Assembly (NCBI RefSeq): GCF_013140855.1
Contig: NZ_JABBPG010000001.1
Location: forward strand, 1-64,000
Source: Pseudoalteromonas caenipelagi
GTDB taxonomy: Bacteria; Pseudomonadota; Gammaproteobacteria; Enterobacterales; Alteromonadaceae
Direction of reading: 5' to 3'
DNA: 64,000 nt
Part shown: piece after piece, positions 38,977 through 49,702 of the stretch
Numbering within the stretch: position 1 is the stretch's first letter
Layout of the letters: every line of letters starts with the position of its first letter
Notes under the pieces: model-generated
What the model saw: the letters and a program-made list of their open reading frames with translations, nothing else
Database searches by the model: none
What the model was told of the DNA's origin: nothing
Program-made: the position numbers and the translations under genes

Positions 38977-40116
38977 TTAGAATACAAAGTCTACGCCGAA
39001 CGTGATAGCACGTGAATCACCATGGTAGGCCCAACCCGTAGGTTTATGTCCTTGGTCAACAAATTTATCATACTGGATTTTAAAAGCGGCATTAGGTAAG
39101 AAGTTGTAGCGTAAGCCGTAGCCAAGTACATAATGTTCTTCTAAATCTTCAGTTGGCACACCCTTAGTCCGCTCATGATCTGCCTTGGAATATGAGATAT
39201 ATGGCTGGTAGTCACCCCAGTTGTATACCAAAGAGAGTAAATAGGTCGGAAATTCGGTTCCTACATTATCGTCATAATCTACCATATTGATATCAAAGAG
39301 TAAGGTAAACTGGTTAAGTGAAACGTTACCACCTAATCCCATAAACGTCTGAGAAAACGGTGTATACGGGTCTATGCTGCCGTCTTGTTGAATGGTTTCT
39401 CTATCACGGTCGTTTGTAAAATATACGAAGCGCAAATCAAAACTATCACCGGAGATATTCCAATTCATACCGGTAATGTCGGTCCAAAATTCGTTGACTG
39501 TACGAGCATTACCGCCATATAACTTGTTATAGTAAAGCATTTCAACGTTATCATCCGAATACTCATTACCATAAAAGAAGGTTACAGTGTTTGAGAATCC
39601 TCCCATTTCAAAGTCATACATTGCACTTATGCCATTGAACTGGGTCACTTGCCACCAATATAAATTTGAAGGCGGACGCATCCAAGGGTATGCATAGCCG
39701 ACTTCAGAAAACTCCGAAAAGTAGTACATTGGTATATTACGCCGACCAGCCATAAATCGTAGATTTTCTGAGGCTTGATAGGTGACATAGTACCAATCAA
39801 ACTCTGGCTCAAAATCATCAACCCCTTTTGCTACAAGTTGGGCAGTTGCAGAAAAGTTATCAGCTAAATCTATAACCGCTTGCACTGCAAACATTGATTC
39901 AGCTTTAAAGGTTAAATCGTTTTTATATTGTCCCACGTCATAAAAGTCAGCTGTGAAGATTTCATCACGAGTTTGTCCGGGCTTTAATGGGTCGTCAACC
40001 GTACCGAGTGTTTTTCCCGCAATAATTGAACCATAGCCACTGATATTTACATCTGCGAGTGCACAAGTTGACACAAGCATCGCGATGGTGGACGTAACAG
40101 TTAATAAGTTTTTCAT
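38977..40116 (-). CDS. Outer-membrane porin-like beta-barrel
   Basis: This 379-aa protein has a signal peptide ending ALA and alternating aromatic/polar strands that end in Phe (AITFGVDFVF), as outer-membrane barrels do. It reads as a general or phosphate-selective-type porin, but the exact family is not certain. It lies 14 nt after a small PstS-like gene, so one function together is likely. The phosphate (or oxyanion) link is inferred from that neighbour alone. Confidence 0.75.
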   Translation of the reverse strand: MKNLLTVTSTIAMLVSTCALADVNISGYGSIIAGKTLGTVDDPLKPGQTRDEIFTADFYDVGQYKNDLTFKAESMFAVQAVIDLADNFSATAQLVAKGVDDFEPEFDWYYVTYQASENLRFMAGRRNIPMYYFSEFSEVGYAYPWMRPPSNLYWWQVTQFNGISAMYDFEMGGFSNTVTFFYGNEYSDDNVEMLYYNKLYGGNARTVNEFWTDITGMNWNISGDSFDLRFVYFTNDRDRETIQQDGSIDPYTPFSQTFMGLGGNVSLNQFTLLFDINMVDYDDNVGTEFPTYLLSLVYNWGDYQPYISYSKADHERTKGVPTEDLEEHYVLGYGLRYNFLPNAAFKIQYDKFVDQGHKPTGWAYHGDSRAITFGVDFVF

Positions 40117-40130
40117 ATTTATACCCCTGC

Positions 40131-40571
40131 TTAAAATGTTGCTACGACTTTAACTGCATCGGTGGCAGCACCGGCATCGACGTAACCAATGGCATCTGGA
40201 TTGGAAGAGACAGCAGAAATAATATCACTCGCTGAGTCCATCTCTTGAGGCGGGGTGCCTTTACCCGTAAATAAGATTTTTGACCAGTATGCTTTTACTT
40301 GGCTGCTCGACTTACCAATGACTTTGGTATTGAATTCGTCAGTTGCGGGGTCTCCAGAACTAGAGCTGATCAGAATTGCAGCTCTGCCATTTGAAAATGA
40401 CTTAGATTTACCCAAGAAGATTTTTTTAATCGTTTCTTGGTCGAAGGTGGATGCATTACTTGGGTGAACAACAATTGCTACCTCGGCAAATGCACTTGAA
40501 GCATTAAACAAACTAAAAGCTGAGACTGCTAGAACGACTTTCCACGTTACTTTTTTAACAGACCATAACAT
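40131..40571 (-). CDS. Small PstS-like periplasmic substrate-binding protein
   Basis: This 146-aa protein has a signal peptide (VVLAVSAFSLFNASSAFAE). The mature part matches one half of a PstS-type phosphate-binding protein (IFLGKSKSFSNGRAAILISSSSGDPATDEFNTKVIG ... IGYVDAG). That is about half the length of classical PstS, and no ABC permease or ATPase is adjacent. The ATG at 40571 has AAGGAA 6 nt upstream; the in-frame start at 40643 has no ribosome site and adds a spurious leader. It is transcribed with the porin. Confidence 0.8.
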   Translation of the reverse strand: MLWSVKKVTWKVVLAVSAFSLFNASSAFAEVAIVVHPSNASTFDQETIKKIFLGKSKSFSNGRAAILISSSSGDPATDEFNTKVIGKSSSQVKAYWSKILFTGKGTPPQEMDSASDIISAVSSNPDAIGYVDAGAATDAVKVVATF

Positions 40572-41015
40572 AGTGAGTTCCTTATGTGAGTTACAAAGAA
40601 TATAAATTATGTTGGATAACAAAATTAAAAATAGTCTCTGCATTTGTTAATGCAAGTATTTGTAGTGAAAATGTAAATTGTGTTTGTAATGTTTTAATTG
40701 AGCGGCTCATTGCTGAGTATTTAGTTTGATATGCTATATACTTATTAAATACTTACCCATAAAAGGAACTTTAATTGGATAAGGTAGTGCTTTTGTATGG
40801 TCAAAAATTTGAGAATGAACATCTCCAATGAGACATGGGAGAGGTTAACAATTGAACTTTCATTGTAAAAATATAGATAGTTGTTAGCGGAGCTCGCTGA
40901 ACAGTTTGCTTAGATGTAAATAGCCTATTAAATGAGCAAAAAAGAAAGCATTTATCATTTACAATGCAAAAGTTGGCTATATAATGCGCGCAAATTCGTT
41001 CATATTGGGTATATT
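40572..41015. other. Divergent promoter region, nothing else recognised
   Basis: This AT-rich spacer lies between the PstS-like gene and the DUF3718 gene. No convincing Pho box, RNA gene or ORF with a ribosome site was found. Confidence 0.5.
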
Positions 41016-41450
41016 ATGTTTAAGTCTCTATCACTAATTGTTGCACTTTCTACGGTTACTTCAGTATCTGCTCAGGTAGAATACACACCAGCCAATGCCT
41101 CGGCTGAATCAAAAGTTTGTGTAATTGCAGCCCAACAAGGACTTAGCGCTGCTCGTACGGAAGCACAAAAGCACGGTATTTTTATCTCTCGTTTTTCACA
41201 GACTTTGGTTTGTAATGGCAAAGACGTGCGTGAGATCGCAAAACAAGCAGATCAAAGCATCCAAGAGCTAGCAGAAAAGAAAGTTGCACTTATTGCTAAA
41301 ACACCTTCTGCAGAAACTGAATTATGTATCAAAGCAGCTAAAGATGGTGTTGCAAGCATCGCTGTGCACGGTCATAAAGCGCGTAGCTTACGTTGTAATG
41401 ACATGCCTGTTAAAGAGTTTGTTAAGCAGTACGGCAAAACAGCTATCTAA
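41016..41450 (+). CDS. Secreted protein with two DUF3718-type repeats
   Basis: This 144-aa protein has a signal peptide ending VSAQ. The mature protein holds two similar ~50-aa repeats, each with a Cys pair: ESKVCVIAAQQGL ... TLVCNGKDVREIAKQ and ETELCIKAAKDGV ... SLRCNDMPVKEFVKQ. The pattern fits DUF3718, a periplasmic family of unknown function common in Alteromonadales. The ATG at 41016 begins the signal peptide; the upstream in-frame ATG at 40932 would bury it. Confidence 0.78.
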   Translation: MFKSLSLIVALSTVTSVSAQVEYTPANASAESKVCVIAAQQGLSAARTEAQKHGIFISRFSQTLVCNGKDVREIAKQADQSIQELAEKKVALIAKTPSAETELCIKAAKDGVASIAVHGHKARSLRCNDMPVKEFVKQYGKTAI

Positions 41451-41518
41451 TTTGCTTGTAATAGCATGCACCATATTTTGACGGCTAAGATTGAATACAA
41501 TATCTGCAGCTGTTCAAC

Positions 41519-41548
41519 AAAAAGCCGAATCATATGACTCGGCTTTTT
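41519..41548. terminator. Bidirectional terminator between the DUF3718 gene and dgt
   Basis: aaaaagccga / tcggcttttt with A and T tracts lies between two convergent genes. Confidence 0.9.
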
Positions 41549-41552
41549 GGTT

Positions 41553-42842
41553 TTACTCACTAGCAAATAGTCGTTTATGTGTTCTTCGAGCATGTTCATC
41601 GGTCATGCCACACAGATAATCCGCTAAAATGCGCATCTGCATTTGTTCTGATTGTGCAAGTTGATATTGTTCTTGTGTAGTGTAAGGTAATAACCTCATA
41701 GGATCACTGGCCAACGCTCGAAACAAGTCAATCAGTAAATTTTGCCCACTAAACTCAATTTGCTGCATTTTTGGTTCTCTGATCAGTCGCTCAAACACAA
41801 ATATTTTCAATATATCCAGTATGTCTGAAAACTCTTCATCTAGGGTGACACTGTACTTCAACAACGGAGATTCAAAATCTTGATGTTGGACTGACAGAGC
41901 ACTGTTAACTATGAATAAATTAACTAACTCGCCAATAGCGTCCTTTCGCAAAGCTTCATCTCGTGAAAATAGTCGCTCACTTATATTATCTAGGTTTTCA
42001 TCTATCCAGGGAGAGCTAAGAGAAGCCAGTTTAGGCTGGGCGTAAAGTGTCCAATCAGAGTATGTTAAGGTGTCTGTCGCTATGGCATCTTCTAAATCGT
42101 GAACCGCATAGGCAATATCGTCAGCAAGCTCCATAATAGCGCAATCGAGGGATTTGAATTGCGTTTTACAGCGGTACTGATCAATGACTTGATGTTGTTG
42201 TAACAACACTTGATCTTGTTCAGAAAATGGCAAAATTATCCAATCAAATACGTCTTTATCACATCGATACACGCCTTTTGCAGGCAGCCAATCGTTTGCC
42301 TTTATAAAACGTTGCTTGCTATCGTGTGTGGGCTTGTTGAACCATAGTGTGTCAATGATTGCTGGGTATTTAACAAACCCAAGCAGTGTACGGCGAGTGA
42401 GATTCATGCCAAACCCCTTACTGTAGGGCTCAAGCTTAGAGACGATTCTTAATGTTTGCGCGTTACCTTCAAAACCGCCGTGATCTCTCATCAAGTAATT
42501 TAACGCAGTTTCACCACCATGACCGAAAGGCGGGTGACCAATATCGTGGGCCAAGCACAGCGTCTCAATTAAGCTTGTAGAGGGAAAGTGAGCAAATTCA
42601 GGGTTTTTAATTTTCAAATGTCGAAGCAAACCACTTCCGATTTGCGATACTTCTAAAGAATGGGTCAGGCGCGTACGATAAAAATCGTTAACGCCAATAC
42701 CCATGATCTGCGTTTTTGCCTGCAAACGTCGAAATGCTGCGGCATGAATAATTCGTGAACGGTCAACTTGCCAAGGAGAGCGGTTGTCATTTGGACGATG
42801 TTTATGTTGCTGAGATAATCGTTGTTGCCAAACTGTTTGCAT
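41553..42842 (-). CDS. dgt: Deoxyguanosinetriphosphate triphosphohydrolase (dGTPase)
   Basis: This 429-aa HD-domain enzyme has the metal site HSLEVSQ (first His) and CLAHDIGHPPFGHGGE. It hydrolyses dGTP to deoxyguanosine and triphosphate. The N terminus (AAAFRRLQAKTQIMG) is typical of Dgt-type proteins; length is nearer the 'dGTPase-like' group than the 505-aa E. coli Dgt. The ATG at 42842 has GGAG 7 nt before it; a longer form from 42860 is less likely. It is a single gene. Confidence 0.9.
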   Translation of the reverse strand: MQTVWQQRLSQQHKHRPNDNRSPWQVDRSRIIHAAAFRRLQAKTQIMGIGVNDFYRTRLTHSLEVSQIGSGLLRHLKIKNPEFAHFPSTSLIETLCLAHDIGHPPFGHGGETALNYLMRDHGGFEGNAQTLRIVSKLEPYSKGFGMNLTRRTLLGFVKYPAIIDTLWFNKPTHDSKQRFIKANDWLPAKGVYRCDKDVFDWIILPFSEQDQVLLQQHQVIDQYRCKTQFKSLDCAIMELADDIAYAVHDLEDAIATDTLTYSDWTLYAQPKLASLSSPWIDENLDNISERLFSRDEALRKDAIGELVNLFIVNSALSVQHQDFESPLLKYSVTLDEEFSDILDILKIFVFERLIREPKMQQIEFSGQNLLIDLFRALASDPMRLLPYTTQEQYQLAQSEQMQMRILADYLCGMTDEHARRTHKRLFASE

Positions 42843-43053
42843 AGATGCTCCGTATTGCAATGATCAATAGGCTATACTTTTATACGATGAGAAAACAGAA
42901 ATTCGCGTTTAATTATAAGTTTAAGTATAATCTGGCGCTGATTTATACGTTAAAAATATAGCTATGTGCTTGTATACCGATACTAACAAGCTGGTTAGGT
43001 AACTTACAGTCTAAATAATGGATTTGACTGGCACATTAGCCAAGAGGACAGAC

Positions 43054-43872
43054 ATGCAAGTCAGAATTATTAAATTATTGATAGCCTTAGTGTCTATTTG
43101 GGCACTGAGTTATCCTTTTATTTATCCAACAAACTCGTTACAAACGGCAAAAGAAAAGTTGCCGACAAAGCAACCCGCTAAACCAAAGGTGATTGAGAAG
43201 CCTTTACACAATGTGAACCTCCCTAACTTTGCGGCGATTAGGGATGTAAAAGAGAAGAAAAAACGTTTTTTTGATTTTATTAAACCTCATGTGATTGCAG
43301 AAAATAAGCTGATCAAACAACAAAGGGCAACAGTTGAGATTGCGCTTATGATGCTGCAAGCTGATGAGTCTTTAACAAAAGCTCAGCTTAAAAAGCTACA
43401 CACCATATTTGACTACTATCGTTTAGATAGTACTGAAATATCAGTGGTGTCGTTACAAAATGCCTTAGAACATGTTGACGTCATTCCAAAGGAGCTTGCG
43501 TTAATGCAAGCTGCAAATGAATCCGCATGGGGTACATCTCGTTTTGCTCGTATCGGGCTAAACTTTTTTGGGCAGTGGTGTTACAAGAAAGGCTGCGGAA
43601 TGGTGCCAAAACACAGAGATGATGAAGCTGCACATGAAGTTGCTGCTTTTCAATCTGTACGAGATGCCGTTAAATCTTATTTTCGGAACATAAATACTCA
43701 TGGCGCGTATAGTGAGTTAAGAGCTATGAGAGCACAGCTAAGAGCACAAAAGTTACCGATTGAGGCGACAACTTTAACGCCTGGGCTCGTTGCTTACTCG
43801 GAGCGTGGTGATGCCTACGTTGAAGAGTTAAATGATATGATCCGCCATAACAGAGATTATTTTGATGAATAA
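43054..43872 (+). CDS. Bax-like glucosaminidase
   Basis: This 272-aa protein has an N-terminal membrane anchor/signal (IIKLLIALVSIWALSYPF), a Pro/Lys linker and the Bax/FlgJ-type glucosaminidase fold (LMQAANESAWGTSRFA, with the probable catalytic Glu; LNFFGQWC). It would cleave the peptidoglycan glycan strand in the periplasm. AGAGGA stands 6 nt before the ATG at 43054; the in-frame ATG at 43018 lacks a site. Its stop overlaps the next gene by 8 nt. Confidence 0.88.
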   Translation: MQVRIIKLLIALVSIWALSYPFIYPTNSLQTAKEKLPTKQPAKPKVIEKPLHNVNLPNFAAIRDVKEKKKRFFDFIKPHVIAENKLIKQQRATVEIALMMLQADESLTKAQLKKLHTIFDYYRLDSTEISVVSLQNALEHVDVIPKELALMQAANESAWGTSRFARIGLNFFGQWCYKKGCGMVPKHRDDEAAHEVAAFQSVRDAVKSYFRNINTHGAYSELRAMRAQLRAQKLPIEATTLTPGLVAYSERGDAYVEELNDMIRHNRDYFDE

Positions 43873-44527
43873 AAAGTATTTAGCCGTTGCTTTGGTATTG
43901 CTTGGCTATTTTCATAACGTAAGCGCAAAAGAGTTCGTGGTCTCATACGATGGCTTTTACGATAGACTAAAAGTGCTTGAAAAAGGCAACTTCGAGTTCG
44001 CTCGTGTTAACTTTTATGTTGTTGATATAGCGACGCTTGAGCCATGCACAATTGCAAAGGGCGAAATTGTTACCGAAAATAACAGTGCTCCTTTGACCTA
44101 CACCCAAGATGCTCAGTTGTTATTGCCATATGACAAAAAGCTCGACAAAGATAAAGCCGTAGTGGTTATTGAACCGCAAAACCCTAAACATGATTGTCAG
44201 CTTAAGTTTCAAATTGAGGCTGATCACTTTAGTGCGAATAATTTGAATAAAGCCGATATTTATCAGCTTCATACTGAATTTGAAGAACTGCTTTCAGGCT
44301 TATCGGGCTTTTTTATTAGTAAATTAATGGGCTTTTTACTACCTGAACAAAAGGGTATAAAAGTCGCATTTACCCATCCTGTTACCTTTGATGATGAGCA
44401 AGTGCAATGTATTCAACAGAGTTGCACCTTTGAGGTGAATGAAACATGGCAAGATAACGCTGTGATGCTCAATACACCCAATGCAACTATCACCATTGAA
44501 CAAGTCACTCCTTGGATCGTTAAGTAA
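43865..44527 (+). CDS. DUF2987 periplasmic protein
   Basis: This 220-aa protein has a cleavable signal peptide (YLAVALVLLGYFHNVSAKE) and a mature part matching the Alteromonadales/Vibrio DUF2987 family (FVVSYDGFYDRLKVLEKGNFEFARVNFYV). The function is unknown. Starting at ATG 43865, it overlaps the glucosaminidase gene in another frame, so translation is coupled and a joint role at the cell wall is conceivable. Confidence 0.75.
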   Translation: MNKKYLAVALVLLGYFHNVSAKEFVVSYDGFYDRLKVLEKGNFEFARVNFYVVDIATLEPCTIAKGEIVTENNSAPLTYTQDAQLLLPYDKKLDKDKAVVVIEPQNPKHDCQLKFQIEADHFSANNLNKADIYQLHTEFEELLSGLSGFFISKLMGFLLPEQKGIKVAFTHPVTFDDEQVQCIQQSCTFEVNETWQDNAVMLNTPNATITIEQVTPWIVK

Positions 44528-44684
44528 CAACACGCACTGGCTCAATGTTTGTTGAGCCAGACACCTACCTTGAAAGCAACTCTTCAGTCAAGCCCTGTTT
44601 AATTTTAACCGACCAATCAATTGCAAGGTTTTATTCTTTCTGCTAGACCTTATGTAGGCTGATGAATCAAAGGACGGCCCTACC

Positions 44685-47600
44685 ATGTTTAAGTTTCTAA
44701 AACATATGAGTAGATTTAAAAGGTTATTCAAACATCGTACGTTTGGGGTGTTTGTAGTGTGTGTCATGTCGCTTGGCGTGGTGCTCGTTATTATACTTGA
44801 TCACCACACTAAATTAGACGTAAAGAGAGAATTTCACAGTGAAATAAGCAGCCAACTCTCTTTGCGGCATAACTTGCTTATAAGCCAATTAGATGACAAA
44901 AAAAGAGAGCTGCGCTTTTTGTATGCAACACCACCAGTAAAGGAATAATGCGCGCTGCGAGCAATAATGATGTTGACCCCCTTGATGGTACTGTTAAATC
45001 GCAATGGATCGCTAGACTGCAGACAATATTTAAAAGCTATATTGATAATCATTCTGATATTCTCCAATTAAGGTATGTGGGTGTCGCTAATAATGGCAAA
45101 GAGATTGTGCGTGTTGAACGGCGAGATGGAATTGTCTCGATAGTTGATGACAGTGCGCTTCAAAGCAAGGCTCAGCGCGCTTACTTTAAAGTTATAACTA
45201 AGTTGCACCCAGGAGAGCTATACGTATCAGACCTAAATTTAAACCGCGAATTTGGCAAACTTGATTTTCCTTATCTACCCACCTTACGAGTTGCCATGCC
45301 CGTATTTGATCAAACCCAAAAGATTTTTGGCTTTGTCATTATCAACATAAAAGCACAAGTTTTGCTGGACGAAATACAACAAGATCTCAGTAAAGAATTA
45401 GATTTATATTTAATTAATGAGCGTGGGGACTTTAAAATTCACCCTAATAATGCGATGACGTTTGGAGAAGACCTCGGAAACTCAAATGCTTGGGATGATC
45501 TATTTGAGCCATTAGCAGCTGATAACGGTTTTTCAGTGGCTTATGATGTAAGCGCTGGGTGAGATATTTTATATTTACAAAAGCGCTTATTGTTCTCTTA
45601 CTCTGGGGCTCCTGATTACCTTAACATGGTGCTTGCAGTGCCACAGCCACTGTTAGAGCAGATAGTCGCTGATCGACGACAACAAACAATTGTGCTGATC
45701 GTTATATTTACTTTGATCGTGATACTGGTGGGGGCCGTGTATCAAAACAATGCAAATAAGAAAAACGCTTTGCTTGAGGCAAAATATAAATATGAAGCCA
45801 TTATTGTAGGATCATCCGATGCAATCATAGGCATGGATCGGAATGGTATTGTCACGAGCTGGAATCAAGCTGCGCAGAAAATATTTGGTTTTAGCGAAGA
45901 TGAAGCAATTAACAAATCGATTTTTGAATTATTTGTGCCGCCAGAGAGCTCGCGGATCTCACTTGAAGGAATACAAAATTTAAATGATGACTTGATGGTG
46001 CCTTTTGACTTTATTGCCCGTGATGCACAAGGTAACCCAATTGATGTATCTGTGACTCTTTCACCGTTTACGGTTAGAAACAATAAAGCAATTGGTGCTG
46101 CGGCCATAATTAGAGACATAACGATACAAAAAGAAACTCAGGGTTTATTAAGTGAATTAAACGAATCACTAGAAGAAAAAGTAGAAACACGTACGAAAGA
46201 GCTGGATTTTGGCCCGTCAAAAGGCAGTAGAGGCCAACGAGGCTAAAAGTAATTTTGTGGCCAACATTAGCCATGAAATAAGAACACCGATGAATGCTAT
46301 ATTGGGTTTGACCTACTTACTTCAAAAACAACCACTTTCACCGACTGTGCTAAATATGGTGCAGAAAATTCACCATTCAGGGGAAAACCTGCTTGGTATT
46401 ATCAATGATATTTTAGATTTTTCAAAAATAGAGGCACACCGCTTAGATATTGAATGTGTTGCTTTTCAATTGGCTGATGTTATTGATAACGTTGCCAATA
46501 TAATGTCTTCATCGGTGGGAAATAAGCCTATCGAAGTGATTATGTCTGCCATCCCTCAAGGCGCTGAGAGCTTAAAAGGCGATCCGCTAAGACTTGGACA
46601 AGTGTTAATTAACCTAACAGGTAATGCGTTGAAGTTTACAAAGCGTGGTGAAGTAGTGGTTGGCATGACACGGGTTAATGATTATATACACAATGAAAAG
46701 GTCAGGATCCGCTTTTCAGTTAGAGATACCGGTATCGGTATTCCACAAGAAAAACAGAAAACCATATTTAATGCATTTTCTCAAGTTGACGCATCAACCA
46801 CCCGCACATTTGGCGGAACAGGTCTGGGTCTGACAATCAGTAAGCAATTAGTTGGGCTAATGGGGGGCGATTTACAATTATTCAGTGAGGAGGGCGTTGG
46901 TAGTGAGTTCTACTTTGAACTTACCTTCCCGTTATCAGACCCTGCTACTAACTCTATGCCACATATGCTACATCAAAGGATACTAATAGCAGATGATCAT
47001 GACGTAGCGCTGTCTTTGATTGTAGATACAGCAATGAGCTTAGGTTGGCGTCCTGAGTCAACATCATCTGGTCAAGGAGTGTTAGATAAGCTAGAAAAGC
47101 TTGGCATGTCGACGTTTGATGTATTGCTGATAGATTGGCGTATGCCAGGCATTGATGGCTTGTCTGCTGTGACCTCAATTCATGAGCAAATGCCTGATTT
47201 TGATACTCCGGTCATATTAATGGTTAATGCTGCTGATAGAGATAAACTGTATGACAACCCTGCAAGTAAATTGATAGATGCGGTTATCACAAAACCTGTT
47301 ACAAGTTCGAGCTTATACAACAGCTTATTGGAGATTAAAAATCGCCGCGGTGGAATTAAAAATAAAATAGTGCGTTCACAAGCAAGGCGAGTAGAGGGGT
47401 TAACAATTCTTGTGGTTGATGACAACGAGATTAATCGAATGGTCGCAGAGAATATCTTAAGCAGTGAAGGTGCTCAAGTTGAGCTGGCTGAAAATGGCTC
47501 GATAGCATTTTCAATATTAACCAAATCTCCTCAGAAATTTGATGTAATACTGATGGATGTACAAATGCCAGTGATGGATGGTTACGCGGCTACACGAGAA

Positions 47601-48401
47601 ATTAAACAAAATGGTGAACTGCGAAATATACCCGTTATCGCTTTGACCGCGGCGGTGTTCAAGGCGGATAGAGATGCGGCAATTCGCGCTGGTATGGATG
47701 ATTTTGTTCCAAAACCATTTGATGTTGAGGAGCTTATTGGCACTGTTTTGCGTTGTACAAAAAAGCAAAACAGTTCAGGGGTGAGCAAAGCTAGAATTAG
47801 TTACCGCGATGAAACACTTAATGACCCCTATTTTAGTGAAAGTTTGGGTCTTGAGAAGTGGTCAGATAAGAAAAGCTATCAAAGTCAGCTTGCGGTATTT
47901 TTAGAACATCATGAAAATGATATCCAAAGAATGACGGATGAACTGGAAAAAGCTCATTATGTGGAAGCACAAAGGCTGTGTCATAAGCTAAGAGGCTCTG
48001 CGGGCGCACTACAATTAAAGCCCTTATGGGAGCTATCAACTCAGTTAGAGGTTTTATTAGAAGAGGAGAGCGAGGATTATTTAGAGCTATTGAAAGAGCT
48101 TGCTCAATGCATGAGGGAGACTATTGAGCTTATAAGGGAATACTTATCTAACAACCGAGAACTGGATCCGACTATAAAAGCGCGTGTTGTAGAGTTTACC
48201 CATCAAACAGAACATGCGTGTAAAAGTGTACTTAAAACACTCAGCAGCAATGATGCTGATAAAGTTGAAAAAGCGCTCAGCAAAGTTGATAAATGGCTTC
48301 CCGAAGAATTGGTGGGCAATATAAATAGCTGTTTGAACGAACATGATTTTCGTCGCGCCGAGTCAATAGTTAAAGAGTACATAGACTCACAGAATAGCTA
48401 G
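44685..48401 (+). pseudogene. Hybrid sensor histidine kinase disrupted by three lesions
   Basis: Read across its frames, this is one kinase of about 1,238 aa: TM helix (~21-41), Cache-like periplasmic domain, second TM (TIVLIVIFTLIVILVGAVYQ), PAS (DAIIGMDRNGIVTSWN), HisKA (NFVANISHEIRTPMNAI), HATPase (DTGIGIP; GGTGLGLTISKQL), two receiver domains (LLIDWRMPG and LMDVQMPVMDG) and Hpt (CHKLRGSAGAL). Lesion 1 is a missing G at 44942-44943. Lesion 2 is an in-frame TGA at 45560-45562. Lesion 3 is an extra T at 46207-46210. The open pieces are 44685-44948, 44948-45562, 45563-46246 and 46209-48401. The C-terminal 730-codon part is open but lacks a good start. Two lesions lie in homopolymers, so sequencing error is possible. 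Confidence 0.85.
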
Positions 48402-48753
48402 ATGCTTTTTTAAGCCCAATCCTAGCGAGTAGTAAAAGTGATAAACGGTATTTACAGCTAGAGTCAGGACTTTTACAGTTTGAAAAGAGCGCTTTAGAGT
48501 GTTACGCCTGAGTGCTCGCAGCATACCAGTAAATCGTTTTATCATAGATAGATACAACGGTGCCCGCTGTGTTATGTCCATTTACATTACGCTACAGTGT
48601 AAAGAAAACTCACCATTTTTTAGACAATTATGGCAATATCTCTGTTATTAGAAGTAGATTAAGCTAGTTCGTTACGCAAAAAATCCGTATAATTGCCGCC
48701 CTTGAATTTCCATTGCAAATTTAGTCAGCGCCACTGACTATGTGGGTAGGTAA
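48402..48753. other. Intergenic gap, nothing recognised
   Basis: No RNA gene or convincing ORF was found. A 64-codon minus-strand frame here has no ribosome site. It presumably holds the ttcA promoter. Confidence 0.5.
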
Positions 48754-49647
48754 ATGAGTCAAACAGATACGCGAAAAGAAGCTTTTGAATTTAATAAGCT
48801 ACAAAAACGACTGAGAAGAAACGTTGGTAACGCCATTACAGATTACGGCATGATTGAACAAGGTGATGTTGTTATGGCCTGTATCAGCGGTGGTAAAGAC
48901 TCCTTTGCTATGCTTGATATTCTACTTCAGTTGCAAAAGGTCGCGCCGATTTCTTTTGACGTTGTGGCGGTTAACCTAGACCAAAAGCAGCCTGGGTTTC
49001 CTGAACATATACTACCCGAGTATTTTGACTCGCTGAATATTCCTTATTACATTGTAGATAAGGATACTTACTCAGTAGTAAAACAGAAAATACCAGAGGG
49101 AAAGACGACCTGTGGTCTTTGCTCACGTTTACGTCGTGGCACCTTGTACTCGTTTGCGGAGAAAATTGGCGCAACTAAAATTGCACTGGGCCACCATATG
49201 GATGATATGGTTGAAACATTATTTTTGAACATGTTCCATGGTGCACGTCTCAAAGGGATGCCACCTAAGTTACGTTCAGATGACGGACGTAATGTGGTGA
49301 TACGTCCTCTCACTTATTGTCGTGAAAATGATCTTATCAGATATGCTGAACAAAAAGAGTTTCCAATTATTCCGTGTAACTTGTGTGGTTCTCAGGAAAA
49401 CTTACAACGTCAAAATATCAAATCTATGCTAGTTGAATGGGATAAGAAAACCCCAGGACGCGTAGAGAATATCTTTAAATCAATGCAAAACGTAAGCCCA
49501 AGTCAATTGGCAGATAAAGCATTATTTGATTTTGAAAACTTGCCACTGGATAGAAGTGAAGAGCGACAAGAATATGAGTTTTCAGAAGCGGTTGTTTCTT
49601 CGACCAACATTGACGAGTCGCTGTTTATTGACGTGACCAACATTTAG
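48754..49647 (+). CDS. ttcA: tRNA 2-thiocytidine(32) synthetase TtcA
   Basis: This 297-aa PP-loop enzyme has SGGKDSFAM near residue 48 and the two CxxC motifs [10 protein letters not shown] and CNLCGSQ that bind a 4Fe-4S cluster. It installs 2-thiocytidine at position 32 of certain tRNAs. It sits beside uspE/fnr, its usual Alteromonadales neighbours, and converges with uspE over a shared terminator. Confidence 0.95.
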   Translation: MSQTDTRKEAFEFNKLQKRLRRNVGNAITDYGMIEQGDVVMACISGGKDSFAMLDILLQLQKVAPISFDVVAVNLDQKQPGFPEHILPEYFDSLNIPYYIVDKDTYSVVKQKIPEGKTTCGLCSRLRRGTLYSFAEKIGATKIALGHHMDDMVETLFLNMFHGARLKGMPPKLRSDDGRNVVIRPLTYCRENDLIRYAEQKEFPIIPCNLCGSQENLQRQNIKSMLVEWDKKTPGRVENIFKSMQNVSPSQLADKALFDFENLPLDRSEERQEYEFSEAVVSSTNIDESLFIDVTNI

Positions 49648-49663
49648 TCAGAGACCATGAATT

Positions 49664-49691
49664 GAAAAGCCCCTCGTTTGAGGGGCTTTTC
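49664..49691. terminator. Bidirectional terminator between ttcA and uspE
   Basis: gaaaagcccctc / gaggggcttttc forms a strong symmetric stem with T runs on both strands. Confidence 0.92.
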
Positions 49692-49702
49692 AATTTGCAT
49701 GA

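Noticed and set aside
40572-41015. Pho box upstream of the PstS-like gene
   Set aside because: Two TGTAA motifs lie 13 bp apart, which does not fit the 11-bp period or the CTGTCAT sequence of Pho boxes.
48387-48581. 64-aa minus-strand ORF in the gap before ttcA
   Set aside because: No ribosome site, and it begins inside the kinase 3' end.
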